Shown piece after piece: positions 48,597-59,125 of a stretch of DNA of 64,000 nt. The stretch comes from Owenia fusiformis. Its lineage: Eukaryota; Annelida; Polychaeta; Sabellida; Oweniidae. Every line of letters starts with the position of its first letter. Within the stretch, counting starts at the first letter, position 1. The position numbers were made by a program, and so were the translations under genes. Under the pieces are notes generated by a model. That model saw nothing but the letters and a program-made list of their open reading frames with translations, had not been told where the DNA came from and searched no databases. The stretch lies in assembly GCA_903813345.2 (NCBI GenBank), contig CAIIXF020000011.1:31178166-31242165 (forward strand). The letters are read 5' to 3'.

Positions 48597-48740
48597 CTCA
48601 AATGGCGACATATTGTCATGGTCTCCAACTTTTTATGGATGGTGTTTTGCGGTTAGTGTTTGGTATGCAGCATTCGGCAGTCAATGTTCAGCATCTGTAA
48701 CAAATGGCAGGTGATGACATTTTGCAGATTTATGCCTTGT
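48597..48740 (+). repeat. Dispersed ATGTCACCAC repeat family, copy 3
   Basis: It starts ACGTCACTACCTCAAATGG and CGACATATTG, and includes TGGTCTCCAACTTTTTATGG and GTAACAAATGGCAGG. It ends TGATGACATTTTGCAG and ATGCCTTG. It is the best preserved of the three short copies. Confidence 0.6.
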
Positions 48741-50879
48741 TTAGATTTTTCTTTGTTTTAAGGGCCAGATAGTCAAAGGACTGTCCTGAAATAAAGTCAG
48801 AAATCTTGGTCTTTTCATAAAAGGGGAATGATATTCAGGAATGGAAGGACAAAAAATGTGCCATTGTGACAATTGTTTTTTGGAAAGTTAGTCTCAACTC
48901 ATTTCTAGATTTTGCTGCACCTGGAAGTAACCAATCAGAATCTCTCATTTTTGATTAGATAGACAACTTCTCCGACATGGGATGAGGGTGATTGGATTTT
49001 CAAAAAATATGTCCACATGTTCTTCTGTGTGATTGATTTTACCTGGTGTCCTCATAGAAAATTAGTTTGTATGAAAAACAAGATCTTCTTTGACATTTTG
49101 AGGTTAGATGATCAACTGAGACAGATATAGATCTGAGGTTAAAACCTGCCCTGTCAGATTTGAAGGGCTCTATTTTTTTAGAGAATGAAATAAGGAGTTA
49201 AAAATAGGACTGTATTGTAAAGAAAGGTCCAAACATTTTGTCACTATGTATGCACAGTCAAAAATAAATTTTCCAAAAATCCCCCCCCCCACTTCTCAGC
49301 TTCCATATTGTCCCCTGAGCCTATGTTGCCAACTAAATCATTGTTGCCAAGGCAATCTAACTACACCCCCAATCCGCAATCAAATTATCAGTGTGGAGTT
49401 AGTACTAATTTAGTGTGGAATTAGCGCTAAACTGTCAGTACTGATTTAGTACCAATCGAGCTGTACAGCAGGTACAAAATTTGCACTAACTCAGCGCTAA
49501 CTCAGCACTAACCTTAGTGATGACTTTGCACCGAATTAGCGTGGAATTAGTGCTAAGTTTGTATGAATTTTGTACCAACTTTTAAGAATAATCGGGGAGG
49601 AATTTTTGTATATTGAATCGATAAAAATGTATTAAATTGACATTTTTATCAAGATCTTGTTTTTAATTAGACCATCAAGGGAAAGGATTTTTAATGGTTA
49701 TGATATCACATGATTTTGATGTATCTTGGTTTTTCTTCAGTTATTAATAATATTATAACCAAACAAGTATCCCAGCTATAATATCATTAAAAACATAATA
49801 CATTATCTTGCTATATATAATACCAAATTATAACTTTATTCATCATATCATTTACTGGTCTTAAAGGAGTAGGTCCTATCGTATTTATCGTATATTATTT
49901 ATCCTATCGTTTTATTTCCTTCAGATTGAAGATTTACCATAGTAACAGTAAATAACAGTAAATTACAAAAGACTGACTATTTACACAATGTACAAAAACT
50001 GTCCTTCTGTATATAAATGATGATGACTTCAACTCCAAATAACATACAACTGGTAAATGTCATTGCCTTTACAAGGGTATCAGTTCAAAGGTGTAGGGGT
50101 GTGTTTAGTCCATAATTGTTTTTGTCATTCCTTAATCATTCATTAATGCTAACGCCCTGTCATTGTGCCTTCTTATTCGCCGATTTAGTTCCCCTGATGT
50201 AAAATCGTTATACCTGAAATGATAAAAAAGAAACACTAATTTGAGGCTTCATCACATTTGCATTAAACATGCATATTCATAAGTTAAACCAATTAATCTA
50301 TGATCGTGAATCGTGATTGCAGCTTACTAAGTACATCATATGTATATTTTCTATGTATAACATTTACATTTCCTAAATAGCGGGGATGCAATATTATTAA
50401 GGATCCAATTTATGAGATATCAAGAGGACATGCTGTCATTGTTTAGTATCTATAGGTATAAGGCAATCTGAATTAATTCTGAATTAATCAATTAATTTGA
50501 TCAATCAATACATACCTCGTGAAGGTTGTTCATAGTTTAACCATCCTTTTGAGTGTTTGCTCCACCCCCACAACCTTTTTGTAGTTATAACTGATAACAG
50601 TTACCTGAAAATATAGTTTTCTATGAACATTCGCAGATTTGCTTACCGTAATAGTTAATGTAAATTAAAGTTCGAAATAATATCTTTGAACAAAGAATTC
50701 AGTTTGCATACACAAATTGTTTCCAATATTTTTACAGGGGCCAAAAGTTAATATATAATGCTAGATTATTTTGTCATAGTTAGGGTTGATGTATTTACAA
50801 TTTCATTATAGCCCTGTGAGGAAGCATAGGCTATTAACATGTTGAATTGGTGATATGACATGAGGGCATGAATAAGGTT

Positions 50880-51250
50880 ATGAACATGGTAGCATGAAGA
50901 AATGAATGGTGATATAACATTGGGGCATGATGATATAAAACAAACATGGTGATATAACATGGGAGCAGGTAATATGAAATGAACATGGTGATATAACATG
51001 GGAACATGGTGATATGAAATGAACATGGTGATATAACATGGGAGCATGGTGATATAACATGGGAGCATGGTGATATGAAATGAACATGGTGATATAACAT
51101 GGGAGCATGGTGATATGAAATGAACATGGTGATATAACATGGGAACATGGTGATATAACATGGGAACATCATGGTGATATAACATGGGAACATGGTGATA
51201 TAACATGGGAACATGGTGATATGAAATGAACATGGTGATATGACATGGGG
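50880..51250 (+). repeat. 19-21-bp minisatellite, CATGGTGATATAACATGGGA
   Basis: About 18 copies of two alternating forms: ATGGTGATATAACATGGGA and ATGGTGATATGAAATGA. The minus-strand frames of up to 171 codons (His/Tyr/Ile/Pro/Cys-rich) are produced by the repeat and are not genes. Confidence 0.9.
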
Positions 51251-51348
51251 GCACGATTCCAACGATACGCTGAATAAGCAAAATAAATTATTATTAGATT
51301 TCTTAAAACTGTTAAAACGTTTACTCTACGCACCTAGCCTAAATAGCT

Positions 51349-51488
51349 TTAAGTATGTTGCATTCCCGGTTGCATTCCACATTGCTGATACATGGCCCTC
51401 CATCCATTGATTATGTAATTATTGTATTCTTCACTGCCTTCACTCCTCATGATATGCATCAATGCCAACATCAAGTCTATAAAATAAA
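51349..51488 (-). other. Exon-like segment inside the 49391-52374 element
   Basis: On the minus strand an acceptor-like tttttattttatag is followed by a frame reading LMLALMHIMRSEGSEEYNNY, then IINGWRAMYQQCGMQPGMQ, and a stop at 51349. It may be the last exon of a transposon gene or chance. The product is not recognised. Confidence 0.2.
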
Positions 51489-52374
51489 AAGGTAGCCTAG
51501 AAATGCATTGCCGATAAAAGAAAATGATCATTTATAAAGAATAAAAAAATTAATTTAACTGAAATCACTCAGAAATTACATTTTTGTCAGGATTGGCCCA
51601 TGTCTGGCTTCATTCAGAAGACGTTATGCATTGCAGATTACAAATATATTTTTTTAAACTCCCAAAGAACTAGCCTATGCCCTGGACTTTTAAGACAAGA
51701 CTCACTTTCAATGACTTTGAAATTTTTTTTCAATTCCTCCTGAATTCATTTTTATCTTTGAATTTCACCCTAGCCTATCCCATAGAGCCTAACTGGTATT
51801 TGAAAGTCTTCTATATAATAGGTGCACCTAACATATGGTCATTTTTTCATAACAAAACAATCAAATATATACTTACATTACAAGTGAAAATTGCAGACAG
51901 ATGGCAGAGACTGGCACAGAAATCAAAATTTAAAATATGTGGCTTCTCAAACTTCCTGTATGAGTCATAGAATGTGTGACGTCATAGGTCAAAAGTTCAA
52001 GGGGATTTCCCAGGGATTCCCCTAAGATGTCAAACTCAATGAAGAAATCACAATAATGAAGGTTATTTATAATAAAATATTTCAAACTCTAAATAAGTAA
52101 TATCAATATTGCTTAAATCAATCAATAATACTAATAATAGTCAGAAAAAAATATAAGTTTTGTTAGTGCTAAATCAGCACTTACTTAGTACTAAATTGGC
52201 ACTGCTAAGTTAGTGCTGATTTCGCACTAACTGAGGTTTGTACTGATTTGGTACTGATTTATTAGCGCTAATTCCACACAAATATTATTTGTACCAATTC
52301 GGTACCAAATTGGCGCTAAATTAGCGCGAAAAAAGATTAGCGCTGATTTAGCATGGAGTTATTTTGGCAGTGTA

Positions 52375-54284
52375 ATTGAGCATGGACCAGAAACTTGTAA
52401 CATGAGCCAGGCAAAGACCAATGTTTGCATTGTGTTAAACTATGGCTTGTTTGTCCATTCTATAAGTTTTTTCTCTGTGCTTTTATCAGTTCAAGATCAT
52501 GTTTATCATATGTCATATTGAAAGTATACAATATCTATGCTGTAATTCTCATCACTTGGGATTAAAATTGTCAAATATATTTTTGTAATCTTTGAATGTA
52601 AAATGTTTAGAAGTTGTTAAGTAATGTTTTGATTTTAAAAAGTCAAGCAAGAAAAGGGAATTACAATTAGTTTCCTACAATCTATTGGTAAATTAATCAA
52701 TTTTAATTTTTCAATCAGTTTATTGGTTCTGAAAACTGGTTGCATATTGGGCAATGTTCCGAATGCCCAATCAATATATGTTTTCAACCTTACCCCAAAA
52801 AACCTGAGTCTGTGTCAGTATCTATCTGTAACAAATGTTTACACTTTTGTAACTGCATCAACCAATCATACATACTGTTCAACCAATTTATGCTCTTCGT
52901 TATTCTCAATGGAAGGATGGGTTTGATAGCTGTGAAATGCAAGCTGTAGTGTACAAGGCATCCTGGAGTGGATGTTGTAAGTTGTGTGCTACCTTTACAA
53001 CATAAACACACCCTGCCTGTTCCTTTATGAGGAGAGATACATTTGCAGAACCTCTCTCCCTTCAGAAAATTATTAGCATTTATCGAATCAGAGACATATA
53101 AAACATGTCTCTGATTGAATAAGTTGATTTGTCTTTTTGTGGTTGTTTTATTTCAAAATTAAAAAGTACATTGCGCAACGATGTTTAAACTTTTTGATTG
53201 ATTCAACAACTCTGGCCTTTGTAATTTCAGATTGTCATCATGTTGTGTTCTTACACATGTAAACATCTATGAACCGTACAGTGTATCTATAAAATATGAG
53301 TATGTTTATAGAATGTAGTGATACCCATCTAAAAGATCAAGAATGGTGAAATATATTTTCCCAAAAACATCTTGAACAAACAATCATAATATAGATAATA
53401 GATTCAGAAAATCTCAATATTTATTGTTCAACAAGTCTTGCTTCTAAGAATTTAGAATTTGAGCATTTTTTTGGGGGGGGGGTTGAGTTATAATATTTGA
53501 AGATCAGGCTTGTAGATGGCAGTGCACCAACTGCAACCTCCATGAAATATGTTCTTCATTAGAAATCACTTATCCTTTGCTTACATTTAATTTCTACTGA
53601 CACACATCTAGCCTCTCATCTTTCTTGAGTTCTTAGGGAGATTCAGCTGTGAATTGTATAGTATTTATTCTATCAATGTAAGGCTGCCTCCTATGTTTCA
53701 TACTAATTTTACACATAATTTGTTTGTGAATGGGATGGTTGGTAACATGCACTTTGATAATGCATTTTAAAGGACATTTTAGATTTAGATGATTAAAAAA
53801 GTGCATTTTTGCATTTTATGTGGAATTTACAATTAATCAGGATGATTACTATACTACTTGAATATTAATTTGTACAATTAAACTTCCATTAAAGGCCATT
53901 AATTGAGTACTGTAAGGTGAAAATTGCAAATAATTCTAGCAGGTCTGGTCAGGGGTTTGCTGGCCAAAAATTCTTTTTTTCTACAGTTCTCTACCATTTT
54001 GTCCACTTTTCGAGTGATTTTGGGCCAAATTGTCAAAGTTGAACTCCCCCTGAAATCTTTTAAAAATTGATCACCCTTGGCAAAACCTGGCTACAGACCT
54101 AAAAAGTCAGATGTTTGTAAAACTGGTTATTTACGATTCAGGGTATAAAGCCCCTATCATTGCATCCATTACTCAGTGTGAGTCCTTGGAACAGGAGGTT
54201 GTAAACCATTGTAAAACACAGGAGATGTCATTGAGATAAAAGTGAAAAATGTTTTGACTGCACTGTGAAATTGTCGACCAGGTG
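52375..54284. other. Intergenic, no gene recognised
   Basis: AT-rich, with a perfect 12-bp-stem hairpin at 53086-53116 (AATCAGAGACAT/ATGTCTCTGATT) and a 10-base G run at 53473. No coding exon is supported. Confidence 0.4.
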
Positions 54285-54288
54285 ACCC

Positions 54289-54658
54289 TGTTATATTTAC
54301 GTTATGAGATGTTGTTATATAAAATCCAACATAAACTGTTAAATGATGTTCCAATATTTATTAATGTTCAGGATAAATCCTACGCTAGTTGTAAAAGTTA
54401 CATGTTGATATTATCCTGTTTGTGAGCTCAAAAGCTAACGGTTTTAAGTGTTAATTTAGAATTTCGATAGCAAGTTATGTATTTTTGAAGTTTAAATCTA
54501 AATGATGTTTGTGTTGCTTAAACCAAGAATGTCCGAAAAGTGATTCTGTACTGGCAAGATGCTATCTTAACCAGATTCAAAAGAATGTTAAGACCGCCTC
54601 TTTTCCATATAAGGAATGCTAACGAAAGTAACACTCTTAAAATTTGAACCATACAATA
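54289..54658 (-). repeat. 3' LTR of the minus-strand retroelement
   Basis: 370 bp, reading TATTGTATGG...ATATAACA on the minus strand, with AATAAA at 54357-54362 (seen as TTTATT on +). No difference from the other LTR was seen. Confidence 0.88.
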
Positions 54659-54671
54659 ATATGCCCCCTTC
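54659..54671 (-). other. Polypurine tract
   Basis: On the minus strand AGAAGGGGGCAT immediately precedes the 3' LTR, where plus-strand priming occurs in LTR elements. Confidence 0.6.
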
Positions 54672-57600
54672 TAGTAAAATCTGATTTCCACATCAGATAA
54701 AATGAATCAAACAAGGAGTACAGTAGTAATGTAAAAAGTACAAAAATGCAGTACAAATAACTCATAATTTACATTGTGTTTTACAATAATTTTAAAAATG
54801 AAAAATAACCATTTTTACTAAATCACAACCATACAATATGTTTTCTTCAAGTTAAAGTTAAAGTATGCTCACATAGAAAATAGAAATACAGAGCAAAGAT
54901 AGATGGAACACTTTTATAGTTTATACGATAATAGATGTCTCTACTACAAAATACTACTAAACATATGATCATGTTCGTTACACAAAGTTAAAAATAGGAT
55001 TATAATGAGACCCTTGGCTCATGTTATCTTAGCAACACAAGTTACTCTTCTCAAAATGAAACTACATCAAACTTCCGTTCTCCAAAATTGGCCCTTCACG
55101 AAGATAATCATATAACTAGAAATAAGTTTACATATAGTTAATGTGTTTCACCATAAAATTTATATCGTTTACAGATACACCTTAATAGGTCATCTAAAAC
55201 AAAACATCAGAAATATATACACGACAAACTAGTACACTATGTCATTCAACGACTATACGTCCCAGAGAGTGCTGTAATATTCCGTGTTTTTACAAATAAT
55301 GCATTCAAAAATATCATGTATTTTATATTAATACATTTTAAAAATCATATGTACTTTAAATACTTTAAGTACATTTACAATTGATAGCTACATCTAGTGC
55401 TATATATTAAATCACGGAAAATGCTCAACAATACCATGATACCATGAGAGTATTCCGAACAAACGGCGATATAAAAACACTGATATAAACATATCATAAA
55501 ATGATGGTTTACAAATATGACATCTAACAATTATTACACAACCTGGCCTGGGCTGAAATTGATATTATTCATAAATGAACCTCATATACGCGTATCAAAT
55601 AATAGCATTATGATCACAATAGTCATGGCATAAAAGTACTATCAAAATAGTCTCCACTTATCAATAGTGGACAAAATAGCATTAAAGTAGTCTCCCAAGG
55701 GACTCTCCACTTATCAATAGTGGACAAAACAACAATATAAGCTATCCTGTCTCAGTCTTAAAATTGTTAAAACACATTAATTACATGTAAAATGATTACA
55801 CAACACACATTGTACTAAATATAATAATGCTATGTAATATCTGCATTGAGATACGAATAGAGAACCAATGAAAATAAATTCATTTGTAAATCAAAATTAA
55901 TTGCATGTTCACTACAGGTGACTGTTATTTCTGGGAGGAGCTACCAAATGGTATCCAGACATGACACTCAGCTGATGTACAAGCAATGTTTACAATAAAC
56001 ACATGTTTATCAATTTAATTAACTGGTCAGATAACAAATAACATGTTATCCATAAACAAAATAATTAGTCTTAAAAATCACACAATGGTAGAAAACTACA
56101 ACAAAATTTCAAAAAGTCGTGATGTCTAAATGATCTGTTATTCTAATAACTGAGTCTTATCAGATGCTGTGGGTAAACATAAAATTAGTCAGTCTGGTCA
56201 ATGTCTTGCCTCACTCAAAATTAATTGAGATGATATCTTAACAGTTAAAGGGCTGGCTAATTCCCATCAGTGTCAGCTGTCAAAATACTGCTATCCAGAG
56301 GTTGGCTATGCCTCATAGCAACAAGTTATATCATAAACTAACAAACAAAAATGCATACAACACTCTAAAGTCAAATTTCAATTGATGAAAATAATGTATC
56401 ACTAGTCTGCGCGTACACAGTGATCCATACATTCCAGTTAACTTGTGAAATGTTTAACTTCCTTAGTTACGCATTTAAATTAACTGTTCAAAGATCAAAG
56501 ACAAAAGATTTCTGAGTCATTAGAAAAAATGATGTGATTACATGATAAAATAGATTACCTCCCCTCTAGGACAAAATTAAAATAAAATTATAATTATCCT
56601 GTCAACCACTGATCTAGTTATCTATGCGAGAATTATCATTATAATCAGAACCCTAAACAATTTCAAATAAACACTCCAGCAAACTTTCAAAATAGCTGCA
56701 GTTCTCAAAGTATCAAATTCAAAGACTAATTGTATTTCTTCACTTACAGTAACAAACATTGAAAATTTATTAGCGTCACTTGTCAACATTTTAAAACAAA
56801 GAGGTTGTTACAAATGATTTTTAAACAAAGCAAGTCTGTTTTATGTTACAAATATTTAGAAATTCAAAACTTTAAAGAATTCCTGGTCAAAACAGTTCAT
56901 GTACACTATAAATAATGCAATCACCATAACTCTCAGTGTCTCGTATGACCTATTAATCATATGAAACAAAGAAAACTTTATGTACCAGTCTCAGAAAACA
57001 TGTAATACAAATTCATGGTTCCGACTACATCAATATAATCATGACTCTCATATTAATTGATAAAATCAATAAATGAAATCTTTAGTTTTGACAACGAATT
57101 CTTTTAAAATATAATTAGCAGATAACTTTCGATTGTGAAGAAAAAACATATTTCCTCATTGGTTCTTTAATTATTTGAAAACGATATCCAACAAGTGATA
57201 CTGTTTTAAGAATTTTATCATATGCCTGAGGCTTTAAGATAAAATTCTCACAGCAATTTAGCTCTCAAATATAATTTCAAATGCAACGCAAATCAAATGC
57301 AGATTATCCATAGAGATACATAATTATAGTTTCATTAATATATGATTATAATAGCTATACAATAATTGTATACACATACATGACATATGACATAATTTCC
57401 ATAATGCTTCTCATTCATCATGAAAAATCAAAAACAACTCATAAAATCATTTAAGTACAAGTCTAAAATAGCATTCATGGGCTTTGTTTACAATGAAATG
57501 TTGCTCTTTTTATAAAGCATGTACTAAGTGTTTTGAATTTGTTAACATCCATGTACTTAAGGTAGGCAGATAAGTACATATCATCATCAATTGTTTTATT

Positions 57601-57825
57601 CATATCGTAGTCTTTCTGGAGATCAAGTCATCTTGTAAAATATATCTGAAGGAATTTTTATCATCAAGTTTATATGTAGAATACTGGTTTTCCATACACT
57701 TGGTAGTATTTTTAAATTTTGTCACAGATTCACTGTTCCTTTTTCATAAATGGCAATATAGATATACATACATACATACCAGGGACGTAGGTTACCATTC
57801 TTGTCATACTCTTTGTCATTCGAAT
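54672..57825 (-). other. Non-coding interior of the retroelement
   Basis: About 3.1 kb of AT-rich sequence without any long open frame on either strand and without RT, RNase H, integrase or seven-transmembrane segments that I can recognise. It could be captured 3'-UTR or intron sequence downstream of the Frizzled-type fragment. Confidence 0.5.
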
Positions 57826-58275
57826 TCAGTCTACGTATACAATCTCTATAAGCTGGGGTGATAGAGTGTTTTTGTCGGGTCTAGAAGAGATACCACCACG
57901 GCATATACTGCGTTTCTTTCGTCCTACACGTAAATTATTGCCAAACTTTAGGAACTTCTCGCAGGCTAAACTGTCGGGCCATTCGAAATCGAAATCATCC
58001 ATAAGATTTTCACACCCTAAGCATGCCTCTACGCATAAGGTACGACAATGGGGAAGCGCCTTCTCCATGATAGTGCACACTGACATACACAAAGTGCACA
58101 GAAATAACTTCGTAACTGGATTACAGTTCATTTCTTACAAGCGGGAAAAATTATCGGTTTCGAGTTCAACATCGTCTTGATTCTGGTGATTTAAATTGTT
58201 CGGCATTATTGTCTCATTAAACATTCATTCCAGACATAAGGTACACCTTAGGTTTCAGTGCGATTACATTCTACA
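57826..58275 (-). pseudogene. Frizzled-type cysteine-rich domain (CRD), decayed, inside an LTR element
   Basis: The minus-strand frame contains MPNNLNHQNQDDVELETDNF, then (after a stop) EMNCNPVTKLFLCTLCMSVC, EKALPHCRTLCVEACLGCEN and FDFEWPDSLACEKFLKFG. Frizzled CRDs have the same order: a YN.T.MPN..NH motif, C.P....FLC.L..PVC, LP.CR.LC..A..GCE.LM, F.F.WP..L.C..FP, and a last Cys in LCVG. Here the last Cys is Arg (LRVG). An in-frame TAA lies between the MPN and EMNC parts. The upstream part (VPYC-like, then FNETIMPNN) is shifted and interrupted, so it cannot encode the whole domain. No seven-transmembrane region follows. A Frizzled or CRD-protein origin is clear; the exact paralogue is not. 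Confidence 0.85.
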
Positions 58276-58739
58276 AAAGCTGGTTTTATCTAATGTCTTG
58301 AGTTATTATATTAGTAGGACTTGTTACCTACCCGGTTACCTGATATTCTCATGATGCGGTAAGTGTCTATCAGAGTCGCTTATTTGTGAATATGCTCCAG
58401 TATTTGAATTAAGTCCTCGATGATTCCAAATAAGAAGAAAGTTCGCAACAAGATGTCGCACAAATATTACACTGTAATTTCGCCAATCCAAGTCTGATTT
58501 TTTACAGTTTGTCTCCCAATTATCCCGATATGGTCAGTTTTATGGTGTACATGGTCACAATCATTATTCGATCATTATTGAAACATCCACGAAAGGCTTA
58601 ATTGTTTGTATCCAGCTATGGTAAAATATTGTTTCGCCCTGTCTGTTCAATCAGTTCCAAATTAATTTTTTCTTTAAAATATAATAGGCGTATCAATAAT
58701 CCTTTTATAATGAAGTGTTCATGAGGCCGGGATCCTTTA

Positions 58740-58751
58740 GAGCGTCCACCA
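58740..58751 (-). other. Primer-binding site
   Basis: On the minus strand TGGTGGACGCTC follows the 5' LTR directly. It would pair with a tRNA 3' end GAGCGTCCACCA. I cannot assign the tRNA from memory. Confidence 0.6.
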
Positions 58752-59121
58752 TGTTATATTTACGTTATGAGATGTTGTTATATAAAATCCAACATAAACT
58801 GTTAAATGATGTTCCAATATTTATTAATGTTCAGGATAAATCCTACGCTAGTTGTAAAAGTTACATGTTGATATTATCCTGTTTGTGAGCTCAAAAGCTA
58901 ACGGTTTTAAGTGTTAATTTAGAATTTCGATAGCAAGTTATGTATTTTTGAAGTTTAAATCTAAATGATGTTTGTGTTGCTTAAACCAAGAATGTCCGAA
59001 AAGTGATTCTGTACTGGCAAGATGCTATCTTAACCAGATTCAAAAGAATGTTAAGACCGCCTCTTTTCCATATAAGGAATGCTAACGAAAGTAACACTCT
59101 TAAAATTTGAACCATACAATA
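58752..59121 (-). repeat. 5' LTR of the minus-strand retroelement
   Basis: 370 bp, identical by eye to 54289-54658. Its outer edge is followed by the ACCC target duplication at 59122-59125. Confidence 0.88.
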
Positions 59122-59125
59122 ACCC

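Larger units (their letters stand above)
49391..52374. mobile_element. Candidate DNA element bounded by inverted TTAGNGCTAA-rich blocks
   Basis: Blocks at 49391-49580 and 52163-52374 are dense in TTAGTGCTAA, TTAGCGCTAA, AGTACTAA and GGTACCAA words. GTGTGGAATTAGCGCTAA (49413-49430) is exactly inverted at 52262-52279, so the blocks look like about 200-bp complex inverted ends. The interior holds ordinary AT-rich sequence, a minisatellite and one exon-like segment on the minus strand. Terminal bases and target duplication are not resolved. Confidence 0.4.
54289..59121 (-). mobile_element. LTR retroelement, non-autonomous, carrying a Frizzled-type domain
   Basis: Two 370-bp direct repeats (54289-54658 and 58752-59121) read identical base for base by eye. 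ACCC flanks both outer ends (54285-54288 and 59122-59125). Orientation is minus. Leftward from the right LTR, which ends ATATAACA, the next bases are TGGTGGACGC, a tRNA-CCA-type primer-binding site. Just before the other LTR is AGAAGGGGGCAT, a polypurine tract. Each LTR has AATAAA in this orientation. The 4.1-kb interior shows no gag, protease, reverse transcriptase or integrase motif. Instead it has a leader of about 430 nt, a decayed Frizzled CRD in sense orientation, and about 3.1 kb of AT-rich non-coding sequence. Identical LTRs imply a recent insertion, so an autonomous partner should exist elsewhere. Confidence 0.85.

Noticed and set aside
50766-51281. 171- and 142-codon minus-strand open frames
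   Set aside because: They run through the 19-21-bp CATGGTGATATAACATGGGA minisatellite; the His/Tyr/Pro periodicity is created by the repeat.
54289-54658. Reading the retroelement in the plus orientation (TATATAAAA near its left edge)
   Set aside because: The plus orientation lacks a TGG-type primer site after the left LTR and a purine tract before the right LTR, while both exist in the minus orientation.
57866-58180. 104-codon plus-strand open frame
   Set aside because: It is the antisense shadow of the Frizzled-type CRD, which is clearly on the minus strand.
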